A DNA stretch of 34,006 bases from Acidimicrobiaceae bacterium (GCA_025464005.1 JAODBO010000055.1:1-34006); one strand, 5' to 3'; numbered from the stretch's first letter, positions 23,500 through 32,348 are shown. Notes: generated by a model not told the origin, from the sequence alone. A program made the numbers and translations.

Positions 23500-25631
23500 T
23501 TGGACCAACCCATGGCTGACATGAAGTCCTCGGGTTCCGCTGCGGCTTCCACCGCTTTCCCTTCGGTGCCATCTGGTTGGGCCGTTGCCCAGGCAGCGAG
23601 AGCGATCGCGACCTCGTCGTCTCCTCGCCGGTCGAGATGCTCGCACAGGTCCTGGACCGACAGACCCTGCAGTGCACCTACCGCAGCGGCGATGCCCGCG
23701 GTTGCCTCCCCTGCGCTTGGCGCTGGGACAGTGCCGGTCAGCGCTGCGAGCACCAGCGACCGGTCCTCAGTCGTCGGGTGCCCAATCCGGCGACAGCGCA
23801 GTTCACCCTCTACTGGACCTGGAGCGAAGAACAGATGGTCGCTAGACTTGGCCCGCATGGCTCGGGCGAGCCTGCCGACGGATCCCATGCTCGGCTGGCC
23901 ATTGTTGAAGTTGATTGTGACGGGATGGCCCTTGACCGTGAAGTCCTTGGTGTCGCCCTCTTGGACCCCGAGGTACACGGACGCACCGACTGTGATGGCT
24001 GGGCTGAACCCGCTCAGGACATACTCGGAGAGGTCAAGCCGTACCCACCAGGTGCCAGTTGGGTCCTTGAAGAACCTTCGGGACGCCGCCGGGTTAACGG
24101 TCCGCAGCCGAGGACCGCCGCCTTCCATGTTCCGAGTCAGGTAGCCATCACGGCGGTTGAAGTTCGATCGGGATGCGTAGGCTCTGACGCTGCTTGGTGA
24201 AACACCGAAACGGTTCACGATCTGGTCGACGATGTCGTCGGTTCGTGCCCGGCCACCCGCAGCGTCGATGGCCTTTTCGATTTCGGCAAGAATCCCGTCG
24301 TACTCATCGACGTTCCACTCAACGAGGCCCCATTCACCCGGTCCGGTTCTTACGAATCGGTCATCTACGGCCAGTTGGTTGCGGAGGCTGTTGATCGAAC
24401 CCGGACGCCAGAGCGCGTCCTGCAGTGCCGTGTCCGTCAGCGGTTCCTTGGCGCTCCGGAGGACCATGAAGGCTTGGTCCTGGAGACTCACACTGTCAGG
24501 GAGATAGACGTCACCGGCGAGCCACCAGCCCGCTTCCTCGAGTAGCCGCTCTACTTGGATGTGAGCAAGCCCGAGCCGGACGACAACGTCCGTGGCTGCG
24601 TCGAGGGTGACTCCTGAACCACCTGATGCCGCGTGGAGCGCCTGCTTCAGGTCCTTGCGAAGCTCGTCTAGGGGTCGCCAACAGATCCAGTCCTCATCCC
24701 AGGAAGCGCTGGCGTCGCTCGCGACTACGACGTCAAGGACCCTGAGGCCAAGGTCGATGTTCCAGCTGAGTTCGGGCCACCTCTCCAGCACGACATCCTG
24801 CGGTGATCCAGGAGCGAGGGCTCGGACGTCGCGGGCGCATCTAGCGACGAGGTAGCCGGCGTCGCTGTCGCAGAAGTCCCAAAGGGACTGTTGCGCCTTC
24901 ACATGAATCTGTCGGATGCGTTCGCGCGTGATTCCGAGATCCTTACCGATGTCGGCCAGAGTCCGACTCGATGGTCCGCTGCGCTCCTTGAACACCTGGA
25001 GGTCCCGCGAGTCAAGCGTCTTGTGCCAAGGCGCCAGGACCTCTCGTAGGTCGCGCTCAGCTCCCTGCTGGACGTCGGCGAGCAGTGCGAGCGCTTCGCG
25101 CACGACAGTCGGCGCGGAGTCGTCACGCCAGCCTGGAAGCATCCACGCGAGCGCCACGGTCGCTGCCTCGGCGATCCGTTGAGCTTCGGCGATCGCTGCG
25201 AGCGACGCAACGGCTTCAGGATCTGATTCGTCCTTGGGAACAAGGCCCTCTCGCTCACACGTGAGCGCCCACAGCGCGACGCTCGCGAGTAGGTGGTGCA
25301 CCGACCCGATCCCTACGTGTGGGGTTCCGGCGTACGCGCTGGGTGTCAGCCAGGCGAGCTGGTCCAGGTTAAAGATCCCGAGACGTCGCAGCGAGTTGAG
25401 ACAGCGAACGGTGAGCCCGAGGTCGTCGAGTCCGCGTAGGTCCCCTCGCAGGATCGGCGCGATTTCGCCGAGGCGTTGGTTGGGCGACGTCTCCCAGAGC
25501 AGCTGCGAGGCCGCGTCCGCCAGCGGGGTCAGACCCTCGTAAGGGGTCTGGTCTCTGTAGTGCTCATCAAGCAGGGCTTCAGCCGAAGGTTCGAGGAGCG
25601 GTAGGGCGCGCTGGAACGCGCTTGCTTCCAC
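23496..25631 (-). CDS. Alpha-CTD-like/sigma4-like/HARE-HTH fusion protein
   Basis: The 711-residue protein is the first gene of the restriction-type unit and starts at the GTG at 25631. Residues about 68-115 (LDDLGLTVRCLNSLRRLGIF, NLDQLAWLTPSAYAG, GIGSVHHLL) resemble the helix-hairpin-helix RNA polymerase alpha C-terminal domain. Residues about 222-250 (SRTLADIGKDLGITRERIRQ then IHVKAQQSL) are a sigma-region-4-like helix-turn-helix. Around 370-430, LQDQAFMVLRSAKEPLTDTA...DDRFVRTGPGEWGLVEW is a HARE-type winged helix. A second winged-helix-like unit follows (DDIVDQIVNRFGVSPSSVRA). The C-terminus is unassigned. HARE-HTH modules are known from restriction and chromatin proteins. It is likely DNA-binding, perhaps sensing base or backbone modification, rather than a true transcription factor. 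Confidence 0.75.
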   Translation of the reverse strand: MEASAFQRALPLLEPSAEALLDEHYRDQTPYEGLTPLADAASQLLWETSPNQRLGEIAPILRGDLRGLDDLGLTVRCLNSLRRLGIFNLDQLAWLTPSAYAGTPHVGIGSVHHLLASVALWALTCEREGLVPKDESDPEAVASLAAIAEAQRIAEAATVALAWMLPGWRDDSAPTVVREALALLADVQQGAERDLREVLAPWHKTLDSRDLQVFKERSGPSSRTLADIGKDLGITRERIRQIHVKAQQSLWDFCDSDAGYLVARCARDVRALAPGSPQDVVLERWPELSWNIDLGLRVLDVVVASDASASWDEDWICWRPLDELRKDLKQALHAASGGSGVTLDAATDVVVRLGLAHIQVERLLEEAGWWLAGDVYLPDSVSLQDQAFMVLRSAKEPLTDTALQDALWRPGSINSLRNQLAVDDRFVRTGPGEWGLVEWNVDEYDGILAEIEKAIDAAGGRARTDDIVDQIVNRFGVSPSSVRAYASRSNFNRRDGYLTRNMEGGGPRLRTVNPAASRRFFKDPTGTWWVRLDLSEYVLSGFSPAITVGASVYLGVQEGDTKDFTVKGHPVTINFNNGQPSMGSVGRLARAMRAKSSDHLFFAPGPVEGELRCRRIGHPTTEDRSLVLAALTGTVPAPSAGEATAGIAAAVGALQGLSVQDLCEHLDRRGDDEVAIALAAWATAQPDGTEGKAVEAAAEPEDFMSAMGWSK

Positions 25632-25806
25632 GGTCTCTGTCCACCCTCTGCTCGATGTCTGACAGCATCCTGGCAGGTGAGTGCGACATTTGGGCGTCGT
25701 TCACGCTCCGATGTATGCCTAGGGCGTTCATCGTCGCGTTGGACGGCTCCCTTGACCGTGCACGGGCCGTAGTTGGAACACGCTGATCTTGCCCAGACCC
25801 GGGGGG
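25632..25806 (-). promoter_or_regulatory. Gap between dndE and the restriction-type unit
   Basis: A 175-bp gap lies between the dndE stop and the GTG of the alpha/sigma-like gene. It is the longest gap among these leftward genes, so it probably holds a separate promoter for the eight-gene unit, allowing restriction to be expressed apart from modification. No clear -35/-10 pair or terminator is visible by eye. A short overlapping frame from an ATG at about 25731 has no ribosome site. Confidence 0.35.
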
Positions 25807-26229
25807 TCAGGCGCCGATTGCGAGCTTGGGTAGCGCTGTGATGTCGCGGATGCTTTGGTCGCCGACGAGGTAGGACATCCCCCGAGCGATGTGATCACGA
25901 AGCAGTCCCTCGGCACGGTCCTGGTCCGGGGCTTCGCCTGTCCGCTCGTGTGCGTCCTGGAGCACGAGCAGCCACCAGACGTCGCCGAGGGTGCCCGCGA
26001 ACACCTTCCAGTCGATGTCGGAGGCCGTGTCGCGGGTCGACACGCTAGGGGGGAGCGGTTCAGCCAGGGAACGGCATAGGGCCCACCGACAGAGCACGTT
26101 CATGTGCTTGATCCCCGTGCGGCGCTTCAGCTGGGCTATCTGATCCTTCGTCTGCTTAGACAGCCGCACCGACGAGGGCGGAACGGCGACCAGTGGCGTG
26201 GCGTCCACACCCGGCAGGGCGCCTGTCAT
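25807..26229 (-). CDS. dndE: DndE, DNA phosphorothioation subunit
   Basis: The 140-residue protein carries the DndE pattern: VRLSKQTKDQIAQLKRRTGI, KHMNVLCRWALCRSL, DIDWKVFAGTLGDVW and HIARGMSYL near the end. DndE is a small protein that forms tetramers, binds nicked DNA and works with DndC and DndD to insert sulfur into the DNA backbone. The basic first helix (K/R-rich, residues 22-40) fits DNA contact. The ATG overlaps the dndD stop (ATGA). It is the last gene of the dndBCDE operon. Confidence 0.92.
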   Translation of the reverse strand: MTGALPGVDATPLVAVPPSSVRLSKQTKDQIAQLKRRTGIKHMNVLCRWALCRSLAEPLPPSVSTRDTASDIDWKVFAGTLGDVWWLLVLQDAHERTGEAPDQDRAEGLLRDHIARGMSYLVGDQSIRDITALPKLAIGA

Positions 26230-28238
26230 GCCGACATTCCGGTCGCCAGCGGTAGGACGTATCCGGTCTCGACGCGTGAGGCGCCCGTGTCGACGTCGTG
26301 AACCAGATGAACTGTGTGGCTGATGGCACCACCGAGCTGAGCGAGTGCCGCGCTGTCGATCTCGGTGTCCGTGGACAGGACGATGACCTGATGCGATGCG
26401 TTCGGGAGGTACGACTCAACGAACCTGAGCCTGTGGGTTCCGTCGAGGCGACTCAAGGGGGTGTCGATTACGACTGGAAGCGGCCGGCCGGCTGCCTTCG
26501 CGAGACCCCACAGCAGGCTGACCGCAACCATCTGACGCTCCCCTGCCGACAGGCGCGCGGGTGCGACCTCGCCGCCGTTCTGATCGAGGAGAGTGAGCTG
26601 GTAGGTCACTGGGTTGATGTCGATGTCCGCGACCAGCCGTTGCTTGCGGAGCAGGATGTGGGTCGCGTCCAGGACATGGGCGCGGATCTGGGCCGCATGT
26701 CTGCGCGTCGCGGCTTCGCGAAGCTTGCGCAGGGTCTGACGGGCGCGCTCAGAGTGCTCCAAGAGCCGGTTCGTGTCGTCGGCGAGGAGCGAGGTACGCG
26801 CAGCGTCTTGAATGGTGCGTTCGCGGTTCTTCTCTGATCGCTCACGCGAGGATCGCTCGGCCTCGAGGACTTGCTGCAGGCTCTCCAGAGTTGTTCCTGC
26901 GGTCCGGACCTCTGTGCGAGCGCGCTCGCGTTCAAGGAGCAAGTCTTCGAGCGCATCTACCGTGGGAACGGAACCCAGTTCACGTTCTGCCTTGTCTAGC
27001 GCGTTGGATGATCGGCTGTGCTCTCGAAGCAGAATCTGGAGCGCGCGCCGCTGCTCCGCGACCTCGTCCGTGCTGAGCCGTCCGAGCGCAGCTGTTGTTT
27101 CGAAGGATGCTCGCAGTCGAAGGCTCGTCGTCGTTCGGGCTCGTTCCGCCCGATCGCCGTCGAGCAGGGCCGTCACTTCCGTGAGCGCTGACTTGTCGGT
27201 CGTTCCACGACGGACTAGCCGCTTGATGAGGGCGGCCACCTGCGCGTCTCGCTCGGCCAGAACCTCCACGAGGCTCTGGTCCTGCTGTTGGCGGGCTTCG
27301 GCGTGTGCTTGCTCGGCTGTCCGCTTCAACAGGTCCTGAATCAGGAGCAGTGGAGCCGCGTCGCTGCAACTGTCGACCAGCCGCGATGAGGCGACGGCAA
27401 GGCTGGCCGCCGCGTCCGCTCGGGTGGTCTCGAGTTCGGTGCGTCGCTCATGCTGAGCTCCGCCTTCCCGATCGTAGAGAGAGTCCGCGTGCTTCTCGTG
27501 TTCCTTAGCTCGTGCGAGGCGCGCCCGCGCCTCATCGACGCGCTGTTGTGCCGCGGCTTCGCTCTCACGCATCCCGTTGATGATGTTCGTGAGCTTCTCG
27601 ATGTGTGCTGATGCTTCGGTGTCCTCGACGGAGGCGACCCGCTTGCGGCGTTCGAGGATCTCGAGATCGCCTACCAGCCGGTCGACGAGTCCAAGGCCGA
27701 GCAGCCCGCTGATGGCTGTCTGGAGGAGTTCTCGGCTGCCTTCGAGGTCCGCGAACGCTTCGATCTGCTCCCCGTCGAAGAAGAAGAGCCCAGCGACTCC
27801 TCGCGGAACGAAGGCCTCGACGTACTCGGTCCAGTTCGTCGACAGGACGGCGTCGGCTTCGCCGGCGACGGTGACCTGGACGTCTTCGCGAATCCGTCCG
27901 GATGTCGTTCGCCACCAGCGACGGATGACACGGATGTCCTGGACATCGCCTTCGAAGTGGGCGCGGAAGGCGAGTTCTACTGACGCTCCGACGGCAGGGT
28001 CCTGTCCGTCGTTGATCGTTTGAGCGAGGAATGCGTCGTAGGACAGCCCACGCCGTGATCCTTGCGGGGCGAGCCCACCGAAGAGGGCTAGTTGGAGGGC
28101 CTCAAGGATTGTGGTCTTGCCGGTTCCGTTGAGGGCCCCGACGACGACTACCGGTCGGTCAGCCTGAGGGGTGAGGGGAACGCTCTGCCGGCCAGCGAAG
28201 GCGCCGAAGTCGGTGAGGACGAGTTCGTCGAGAATCAC
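26226..28238 (-). CDS. dndD: DndD, SMC-like ATPase of phosphorothioation
   Basis: The 670-residue protein begins MILDELVLTDFGAFAGRQSV and has Walker A GALNGTGKT at 34-42, long coiled-coil arms, ABC signature LSAGERQM at 563-570 and Walker B VVIDTPLSRLD at 589-599. The loop FVPRGVAGLFFFDGEQIEAF is highly typical of DndD. DndD is thought to use ATP to alter DNA structure or nick DNA during sulfur insertion. The start is a GTG overlapping the dndC stop (GTGA). Unlike the second SMC-like ATPase in this island, it shows no CxxC hook at the coiled-coil apex. Confidence 0.95.
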   Translation of the reverse strand: MILDELVLTDFGAFAGRQSVPLTPQADRPVVVVGALNGTGKTTILEALQLALFGGLAPQGSRRGLSYDAFLAQTINDGQDPAVGASVELAFRAHFEGDVQDIRVIRRWWRTTSGRIREDVQVTVAGEADAVLSTNWTEYVEAFVPRGVAGLFFFDGEQIEAFADLEGSRELLQTAISGLLGLGLVDRLVGDLEILERRKRVASVEDTEASAHIEKLTNIINGMRESEAAAQQRVDEARARLARAKEHEKHADSLYDREGGAQHERRTELETTRADAAASLAVASSRLVDSCSDAAPLLLIQDLLKRTAEQAHAEARQQQDQSLVEVLAERDAQVAALIKRLVRRGTTDKSALTEVTALLDGDRAERARTTTSLRLRASFETTAALGRLSTDEVAEQRRALQILLREHSRSSNALDKAERELGSVPTVDALEDLLLERERARTEVRTAGTTLESLQQVLEAERSSRERSEKNRERTIQDAARTSLLADDTNRLLEHSERARQTLRKLREAATRRHAAQIRAHVLDATHILLRKQRLVADIDINPVTYQLTLLDQNGGEVAPARLSAGERQMVAVSLLWGLAKAAGRPLPVVIDTPLSRLDGTHRLRFVESYLPNASHQVIVLSTDTEIDSAALAQLGGAISHTVHLVHDVDTGASRVETGYVLPLATGMSA

Positions 28239-29797
28239 GCGAGGACCTCAGGCTGGACCGCGCTTCCGCCGGTCGACTGGACCCATCCGTCTTCGAGATC
28301 GGCCGGGTCCGGCTCTGTTGAGTCGACTCCCGTGAGGACCTTGCGTCGGTGGAGTGCCCGCGCTGTCGCGTCGTCGATGTCGTCGTAGAAGCCACGTTCC
28401 AGCGCGCGTTCCAGAGCGCCGAACAGTCCACTTCTACGGAGCATGAGCCGGTGGCGCTGCTCTACGTCGAGCAGTTCGCGGACCGTCTCGAAGTGAAGGC
28501 GGTCATCTCCGCAGAGTTCCGCCAGGATCTCTACTTCTGTTCGTCCGAGCGGGAGCCGGTCGCTTAGTTCTGGTCCGGCGTAGGCCCGTCCAGTCGCGGC
28601 TTCGTAGATGCCTGGGAGCGCGTCCTCGAACTCGTGCTTGTCGACGACCCAGATCCGGCGGATCTCCTCGAGTTCCGCCGCCGTGATGAGGTCGATGTCT
28701 CGCGCTTCCTGCGGGCCCTTACGGCGGATGGTTTCCTGAGCTTGGAGGAGCTGCGTGAGCCACTGATGCCGGGCGGTCTGAAGGTAGGGCCCGTGGATGG
28801 GTTCGTCGTGGAAGAGCTGGACGCTTCCGTTCATGCGTCGGAAGTCGCGCAGCGGCCGGTCGTCCGTGAGGTCCAGGGCGTTGCGAAGCTCCAGAAGGGG
28901 GCTCATCCACTCCTTGTCTTCGTCGTTCGTGATCATGGCCGTCATCGACTTGTCCTTGTCGACGAGGGTGCATGTCCAGCAGCCAAAGCGGCTCGACCCG
29001 CAGGACGGCGTAGTGCTGTCGACGACGAGCGGGCATTCCCCGTCGGTGCTGGCGCCCTGGTACAGGGTCAGGAGATCACGGTTGGAGTAGCCCCAGGGGT
29101 TCTCTACCTGCATGAGGAAGGACCAGACATCGTCGTTCGTCCAGTCCTCGACGGGCGAGTAGACGAGCGAGTTCGGCAGGCTGACGTTCGGGGAGAGCCT
29201 GTCGCGGACGCGGCCCGACTCCGCTGCTGCCATCGTGCGGGCGCGGGATTGCGACTCAGCCTTTCTTGTTCCCAGGACGAGGATGGCTTCGCCGTGGGCA
29301 CGAACCACGTTGCGGATGAATGTGTTGCTGGGCTTGATCTTGAGGCGTTCGGTGCACCAACGGAACTTCGGCCTCGGAGCGGGGTATCCCTTGCCGATCA
29401 GGTTGACCCAGAAGGTGTCCTCGACTGCTGGGGTAAGGCGGTGGGGCGTGATCGGAATGCCGAGTTCAGCGGCGCGTTCGCCCATGATCGTGAGACTTCG
29501 CCCGACCCATGCCGACACGATCGGGTTCTCGACGAGCGTGTCTGTCGTGATCACGTGAACGGTCTTGCCGCGCTGCTCCTCCGGCAGGCCGGCGAGGGCG
29601 AGCCAGACGATCTGAAGGACCGCGGTTGAGTCCTTGCCTCCTGAGTAACCGACGACCCAGGGAACGTCATCCTCGAGGTAGAGCGCCCGTGTTTCAGCGA
29701 CAAGGGAATCGACCGCAGATCGGAGACCGTCTGCGAAGGCGGATCTCCTCGTGAGAGAGACGGCTACTGCGGGCTTGGGCGCCTTCGGCGACTTCAT
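28235..29797 (-). CDS. dndC: DndC, PAPS-reductase-like sulfur transfer enzyme
   Basis: The 520-residue protein has the PP-loop SGGKDS at 52-57 in VVGYSGGKDSTAVLQIVWLA. It also has RFGCWTCTLVDKDKS (near 270) with a preceding CGSS, and FRWCTERLKIKP near 143. The three-cysteine cluster plus the upstream cysteine matches the [4Fe-4S] ligands of DndC. DndC activates DNA by ATP pyrophosphatase chemistry and passes sulfur from DndA to the backbone. The ATG overlaps the dndB stop (ATGA), and its own stop overlaps the dndD start. Length is normal for the family. Confidence 0.96.
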   Translation of the reverse strand: MKSPKAPKPAVAVSLTRRSAFADGLRSAVDSLVAETRALYLEDDVPWVVGYSGGKDSTAVLQIVWLALAGLPEEQRGKTVHVITTDTLVENPIVSAWVGRSLTIMGERAAELGIPITPHRLTPAVEDTFWVNLIGKGYPAPRPKFRWCTERLKIKPSNTFIRNVVRAHGEAILVLGTRKAESQSRARTMAAAESGRVRDRLSPNVSLPNSLVYSPVEDWTNDDVWSFLMQVENPWGYSNRDLLTLYQGASTDGECPLVVDSTTPSCGSSRFGCWTCTLVDKDKSMTAMITNDEDKEWMSPLLELRNALDLTDDRPLRDFRRMNGSVQLFHDEPIHGPYLQTARHQWLTQLLQAQETIRRKGPQEARDIDLITAAELEEIRRIWVVDKHEFEDALPGIYEAATGRAYAGPELSDRLPLGRTEVEILAELCGDDRLHFETVRELLDVEQRHRLMLRRSGLFGALERALERGFYDDIDDATARALHRRKVLTGVDSTEPDPADLEDGWVQSTGGSAVQPEVLA

Positions 29798-31062
29798 GTG
29801 TGGCTGGCCTTCTCTTTCGCCGCGAGGTTCTTACTCGGGGTTCGGGGCTTCACCGTCGAGGTGTGGGCGTCATCGACGCGCTCCTCCTCGGGCGGCAGCG
29901 GGAGCTTGAGGTGGCGGCGGATGGCCGCTGTCGTCAGCAGGACGTTCGTGTCCCCCTTGACGACCTTGCCGCCGGAGACTGCCCGTCCCTCCCAAAGGGG
30001 GTTGCTGCGGTTCCAGTCGAGCGTCTTGAGCCCTTGGAGCGTCTTGGTCCACGCCTCGGGGTTGCGATCCTGTCGGAGGAGCGTGTTCCCCACTCTGCCG
30101 AGGGCCGCGAGGGTGATGCCGTGGGTGTTGATGCCGTCGGCGCGGATCTCTGGCGAGCGGAGCCTTCGCGCTCGAACGTCCTGCCAGTCAGGCATGCTTG
30201 CGTCCACGACGGTCCACCATCGGCTCGCGAGATCGAGCGCTTCATCGCCGTCGATGTCGTTCATGCCATCGAGCAGGGTCCTGGTCGCACCGTGGATGGC
30301 GGACAGCGTGAAGAGCTTCCGGGAGGCTTTCGCGAGGCTCGAACTCTCAAGCTCGACGAATCCTCGGAAGGCCTCGTGGCGCAGGGCAAGGAGCCTGGAC
30401 AGGCTCGCCATCGTGTCCCGGTGGTCGTACAGCACGCCGATGGACTTCGAGGGGCGGACGGCGTGCCTGTTCAGGTCGGCGAACATCTGCTGGCAGCGCT
30501 CGAGGCCGTGATCGAGGTAGAAGACGACCGCGATCATCTCGGAGCCTAGCGCTGGGAGCTGCTGGATGGCTTCCTTGATGGCCGCATGCCGGTGTTGTCC
30601 GTCGTTGATGACGAATCGCGAGATCATTGGCACGTGGAGCTCACCGAGGAGCTGTTGCTTCGGTCCGGTGCCGACGGCCTCGAACCTGACGTCTCCGTCG
30701 ATGCTCGCGGTCAACGCGGAGAACGTGTACCCACCGGGGTTGTCGACCATGTAGCGGACGAGCTCGGGGAGGCGTCCCTTGTTGAGACTTCGCTGCGCTC
30801 GGAGCTCTGGGGGAAGCTCGTCGCCATCGAAGACGAAGAGCTTCGCGATGACACGAAGCGGCACCATGGTCACGAAGAACGTCTGCCCAGCTTGAACCCC
30901 CCGGATCGCAGGAAGTACGTACTCGTAGCCGCTGTCCGCGCTGCCCTCAGGCGCTGCCTGGGACGTCCGCGCAGCCGGCGGTGCGGGTTGCACATCGAGG
31001 CCGTCGTCTAGGTCTGGTGCGGAGAGGCCGTCGGGGCGGGATGCTTCTCTTGATCGTGTCAT
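29794..31062 (-). CDS. dndB: DndB, regulator of DNA phosphorothioation
   Basis: The 422-residue protein contains VINDGQHRHAAIKEAIQQLP, the DGQHR signature, after YVLPAIRGVQAGQTFFVTMV and AKLFVFDGDELPPELRAQRS. This matches DndB. DndB is dispensable for the chemistry but controls modification level, and it represses dnd transcription in Salmonella. I choose the ATG at 31062 because AGGAGG stands six bases upstream. The GTG at 31068 would abut the ribosome site. It is the first gene of dndBCDE, facing dndA across a region with ACGT-cored repeats it could bind. Confidence 0.94.
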   Translation of the reverse strand: MTRSREASRPDGLSAPDLDDGLDVQPAPPAARTSQAAPEGSADSGYEYVLPAIRGVQAGQTFFVTMVPLRVIAKLFVFDGDELPPELRAQRSLNKGRLPELVRYMVDNPGGYTFSALTASIDGDVRFEAVGTGPKQQLLGELHVPMISRFVINDGQHRHAAIKEAIQQLPALGSEMIAVVFYLDHGLERCQQMFADLNRHAVRPSKSIGVLYDHRDTMASLSRLLALRHEAFRGFVELESSSLAKASRKLFTLSAIHGATRTLLDGMNDIDGDEALDLASRWWTVVDASMPDWQDVRARRLRSPEIRADGINTHGITLAALGRVGNTLLRQDRNPEAWTKTLQGLKTLDWNRSNPLWEGRAVSGGKVVKGDTNVLLTTAAIRRHLKLPLPPEEERVDDAHTSTVKPRTPSKNLAAKEKASHT

Positions 31063-31198
31063 CCGCACCCTCCTCGCCCCTTGGCAGCCTGCGCAGCACC
31101 CCTGATGAACGTTACCTCTTACGTGAAAACGCTAACGTAGTGTAGGCATCGTCTAGGCGTCAGTTCTACGTCCCCCCACGGACATTTTGGAGGCTCCC
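31063..31198. promoter_or_regulatory. Divergent dndB/dndA promoter region with ACGT sites
   Basis: The shared control region is markedly A/T-richer than its surroundings between 31105 and 31145. Related hexamers occur as ACGTTA (31109-31114), TTACGT (31119-31124) and TAACGT (31133-31138), with CTACGT at 31166-31171. All share an ACGT core. ACGTTA and TAACGT form a perfect inverted pair, as do TACGT (31120-31124) and ACGTA (31135-31139). This looks like an operator array for a dimeric regulator, possibly DndB itself. Exact promoter boxes cannot be fixed. Confidence 0.55.
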
Positions 31199-32332
31199 GT
31201 GCTCGCGTACTGGGACAGCAGCGCTACAACTCCGGTAGATCGAGAGGTAGCGGCGCTCGTCCTTGAGCTCATGACGGAGGAGTTCGGGAACGCGGGGAGC
31301 AGAACCCACGAGGCGGGCAACGCAGCCAAGCGAAGCGTCGCTCAAGCGAGGGAACGGATCGCCGGGACGGTCGCGGCCGATCCGAGTGAGGTCCTGTTCA
31401 CGTCGGGCGCAACAGAGGCCAACAACCTCGCGCTCCTCGGCATGGCCCGTCATGGCGAGGCCACAGGTCGCCGGCACATCGTGAGCACGCTCATTGAGCA
31501 CAAGGCGGTCCTGGAGCCCCTCCAACGCCTCGAGGAGCAAGGGTTCAAGATCGACCTCGTACCTCCCGAGGCCGACGGACGAGTGGCGCCGGACCGGTTG
31601 CTCGACCGCGTCCGCGAGGACACCCTCCTCGTGTCGCTGATGCACGCGAACAACGAGACCGGAGTGCTGCAGCCGATCGGGGAGATCGCAACAGGGCTCA
31701 CCGAACACGACGCCTACCTGCACGTCGACGCGGCGCAGTCATTCGGCAAGTTGAACGAGCCACTTCAGAACCCTCGGATCGACTTCATCTCGACCAGCGC
31801 TCACAAGGTCTTCGGACCCAAGGGCATCGGCGCTTTGATCGCCCGGCGACGAGGGTGGGATCGCCCGCCACTTACGCCCCTGATGGTCGGAGGCGGCCAG
31901 GAACGAGGGCTGCGACCCGGAACCTTGCCCGTTCCGCTCGTCGCAGGCTTCGGCCTTGCTGCGCAGTTGGCAAGCAAGGCAGCGACCAGCCGGAGACGGC
32001 AGGTCGAGGGGATCCGCGCCCACTTGTTCGAAGGTCTCGCGTCAGCGCACCCGGTCATCCACAGCCAGACGGCAGAGACCCTTCCCCACATCGTGAACCT
32101 GTCATTCGCCGGTGCTGACGGCGAAGCGGTGATGGTCGCCTGGCGAGACCTAGTGGCAATCAGCAACGGAAGCGCATGCACGTCCGCGAGCTACCAGCCC
32201 TCCCACGTCCTGACAGCCATGGGACTTCCCGACGAACAGATCCGCGGCGCCCTCAGGTTGTCTTGGTGGCATGAGGCCGAGGCAGTTGACTGGGTCGAAG
32301 CAGCCCAGCGTGTGAACGGACTGCGGAACTAG
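31199..32332 (+). CDS. dndA: DndA, cysteine desulfurase
   Basis: The 377-residue PLP enzyme takes sulfur from cysteine and supplies it to DndC. I place the start at the GTG at 31199, six bases after GGAGG. A TTG at 31187 overlaps that ribosome site. The N-terminus LAYWDSSATTPVD, the ATEANNLAL motif, the HVDAAQSFGK region, the PLP lysine in STSAHKVFGPKGIG (near residue 203) and the catalytic loop GSACTSASYQPSHVL with Cys near 327 all match IscS/NifS-type desulfurases of the DndA group. It runs divergently from dndBCDE, as in Streptomyces lividans. The methyltransferase gene follows 16 bases later. Confidence 0.93.
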   Translation: MLAYWDSSATTPVDREVAALVLELMTEEFGNAGSRTHEAGNAAKRSVAQARERIAGTVAADPSEVLFTSGATEANNLALLGMARHGEATGRRHIVSTLIEHKAVLEPLQRLEEQGFKIDLVPPEADGRVAPDRLLDRVREDTLLVSLMHANNETGVLQPIGEIATGLTEHDAYLHVDAAQSFGKLNEPLQNPRIDFISTSAHKVFGPKGIGALIARRRGWDRPPLTPLMVGGGQERGLRPGTLPVPLVAGFGLAAQLASKAATSRRRQVEGIRAHLFEGLASAHPVIHSQTAETLPHIVNLSFAGADGEAVMVAWRDLVAISNGSACTSASYQPSHVLTAMGLPDEQIRGALRLSWWHEAEAVDWVEAAQRVNGLRN

Positions 32333-32348
32333 CACCCACGGAGCCTCG

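Noticed and set aside
23041..24144. 367-codon rightward open frame across helicase and sigma-like genes
   Set aside because: It crosses two overlapping real genes on the other strand and shows no motif.
28634..29629. 331-codon rightward open frame opposite dndC
   Set aside because: It is fully antisense to dndC, which has unmistakable SGGKDS and cysteine motifs. Its composition is that of a shadow frame.
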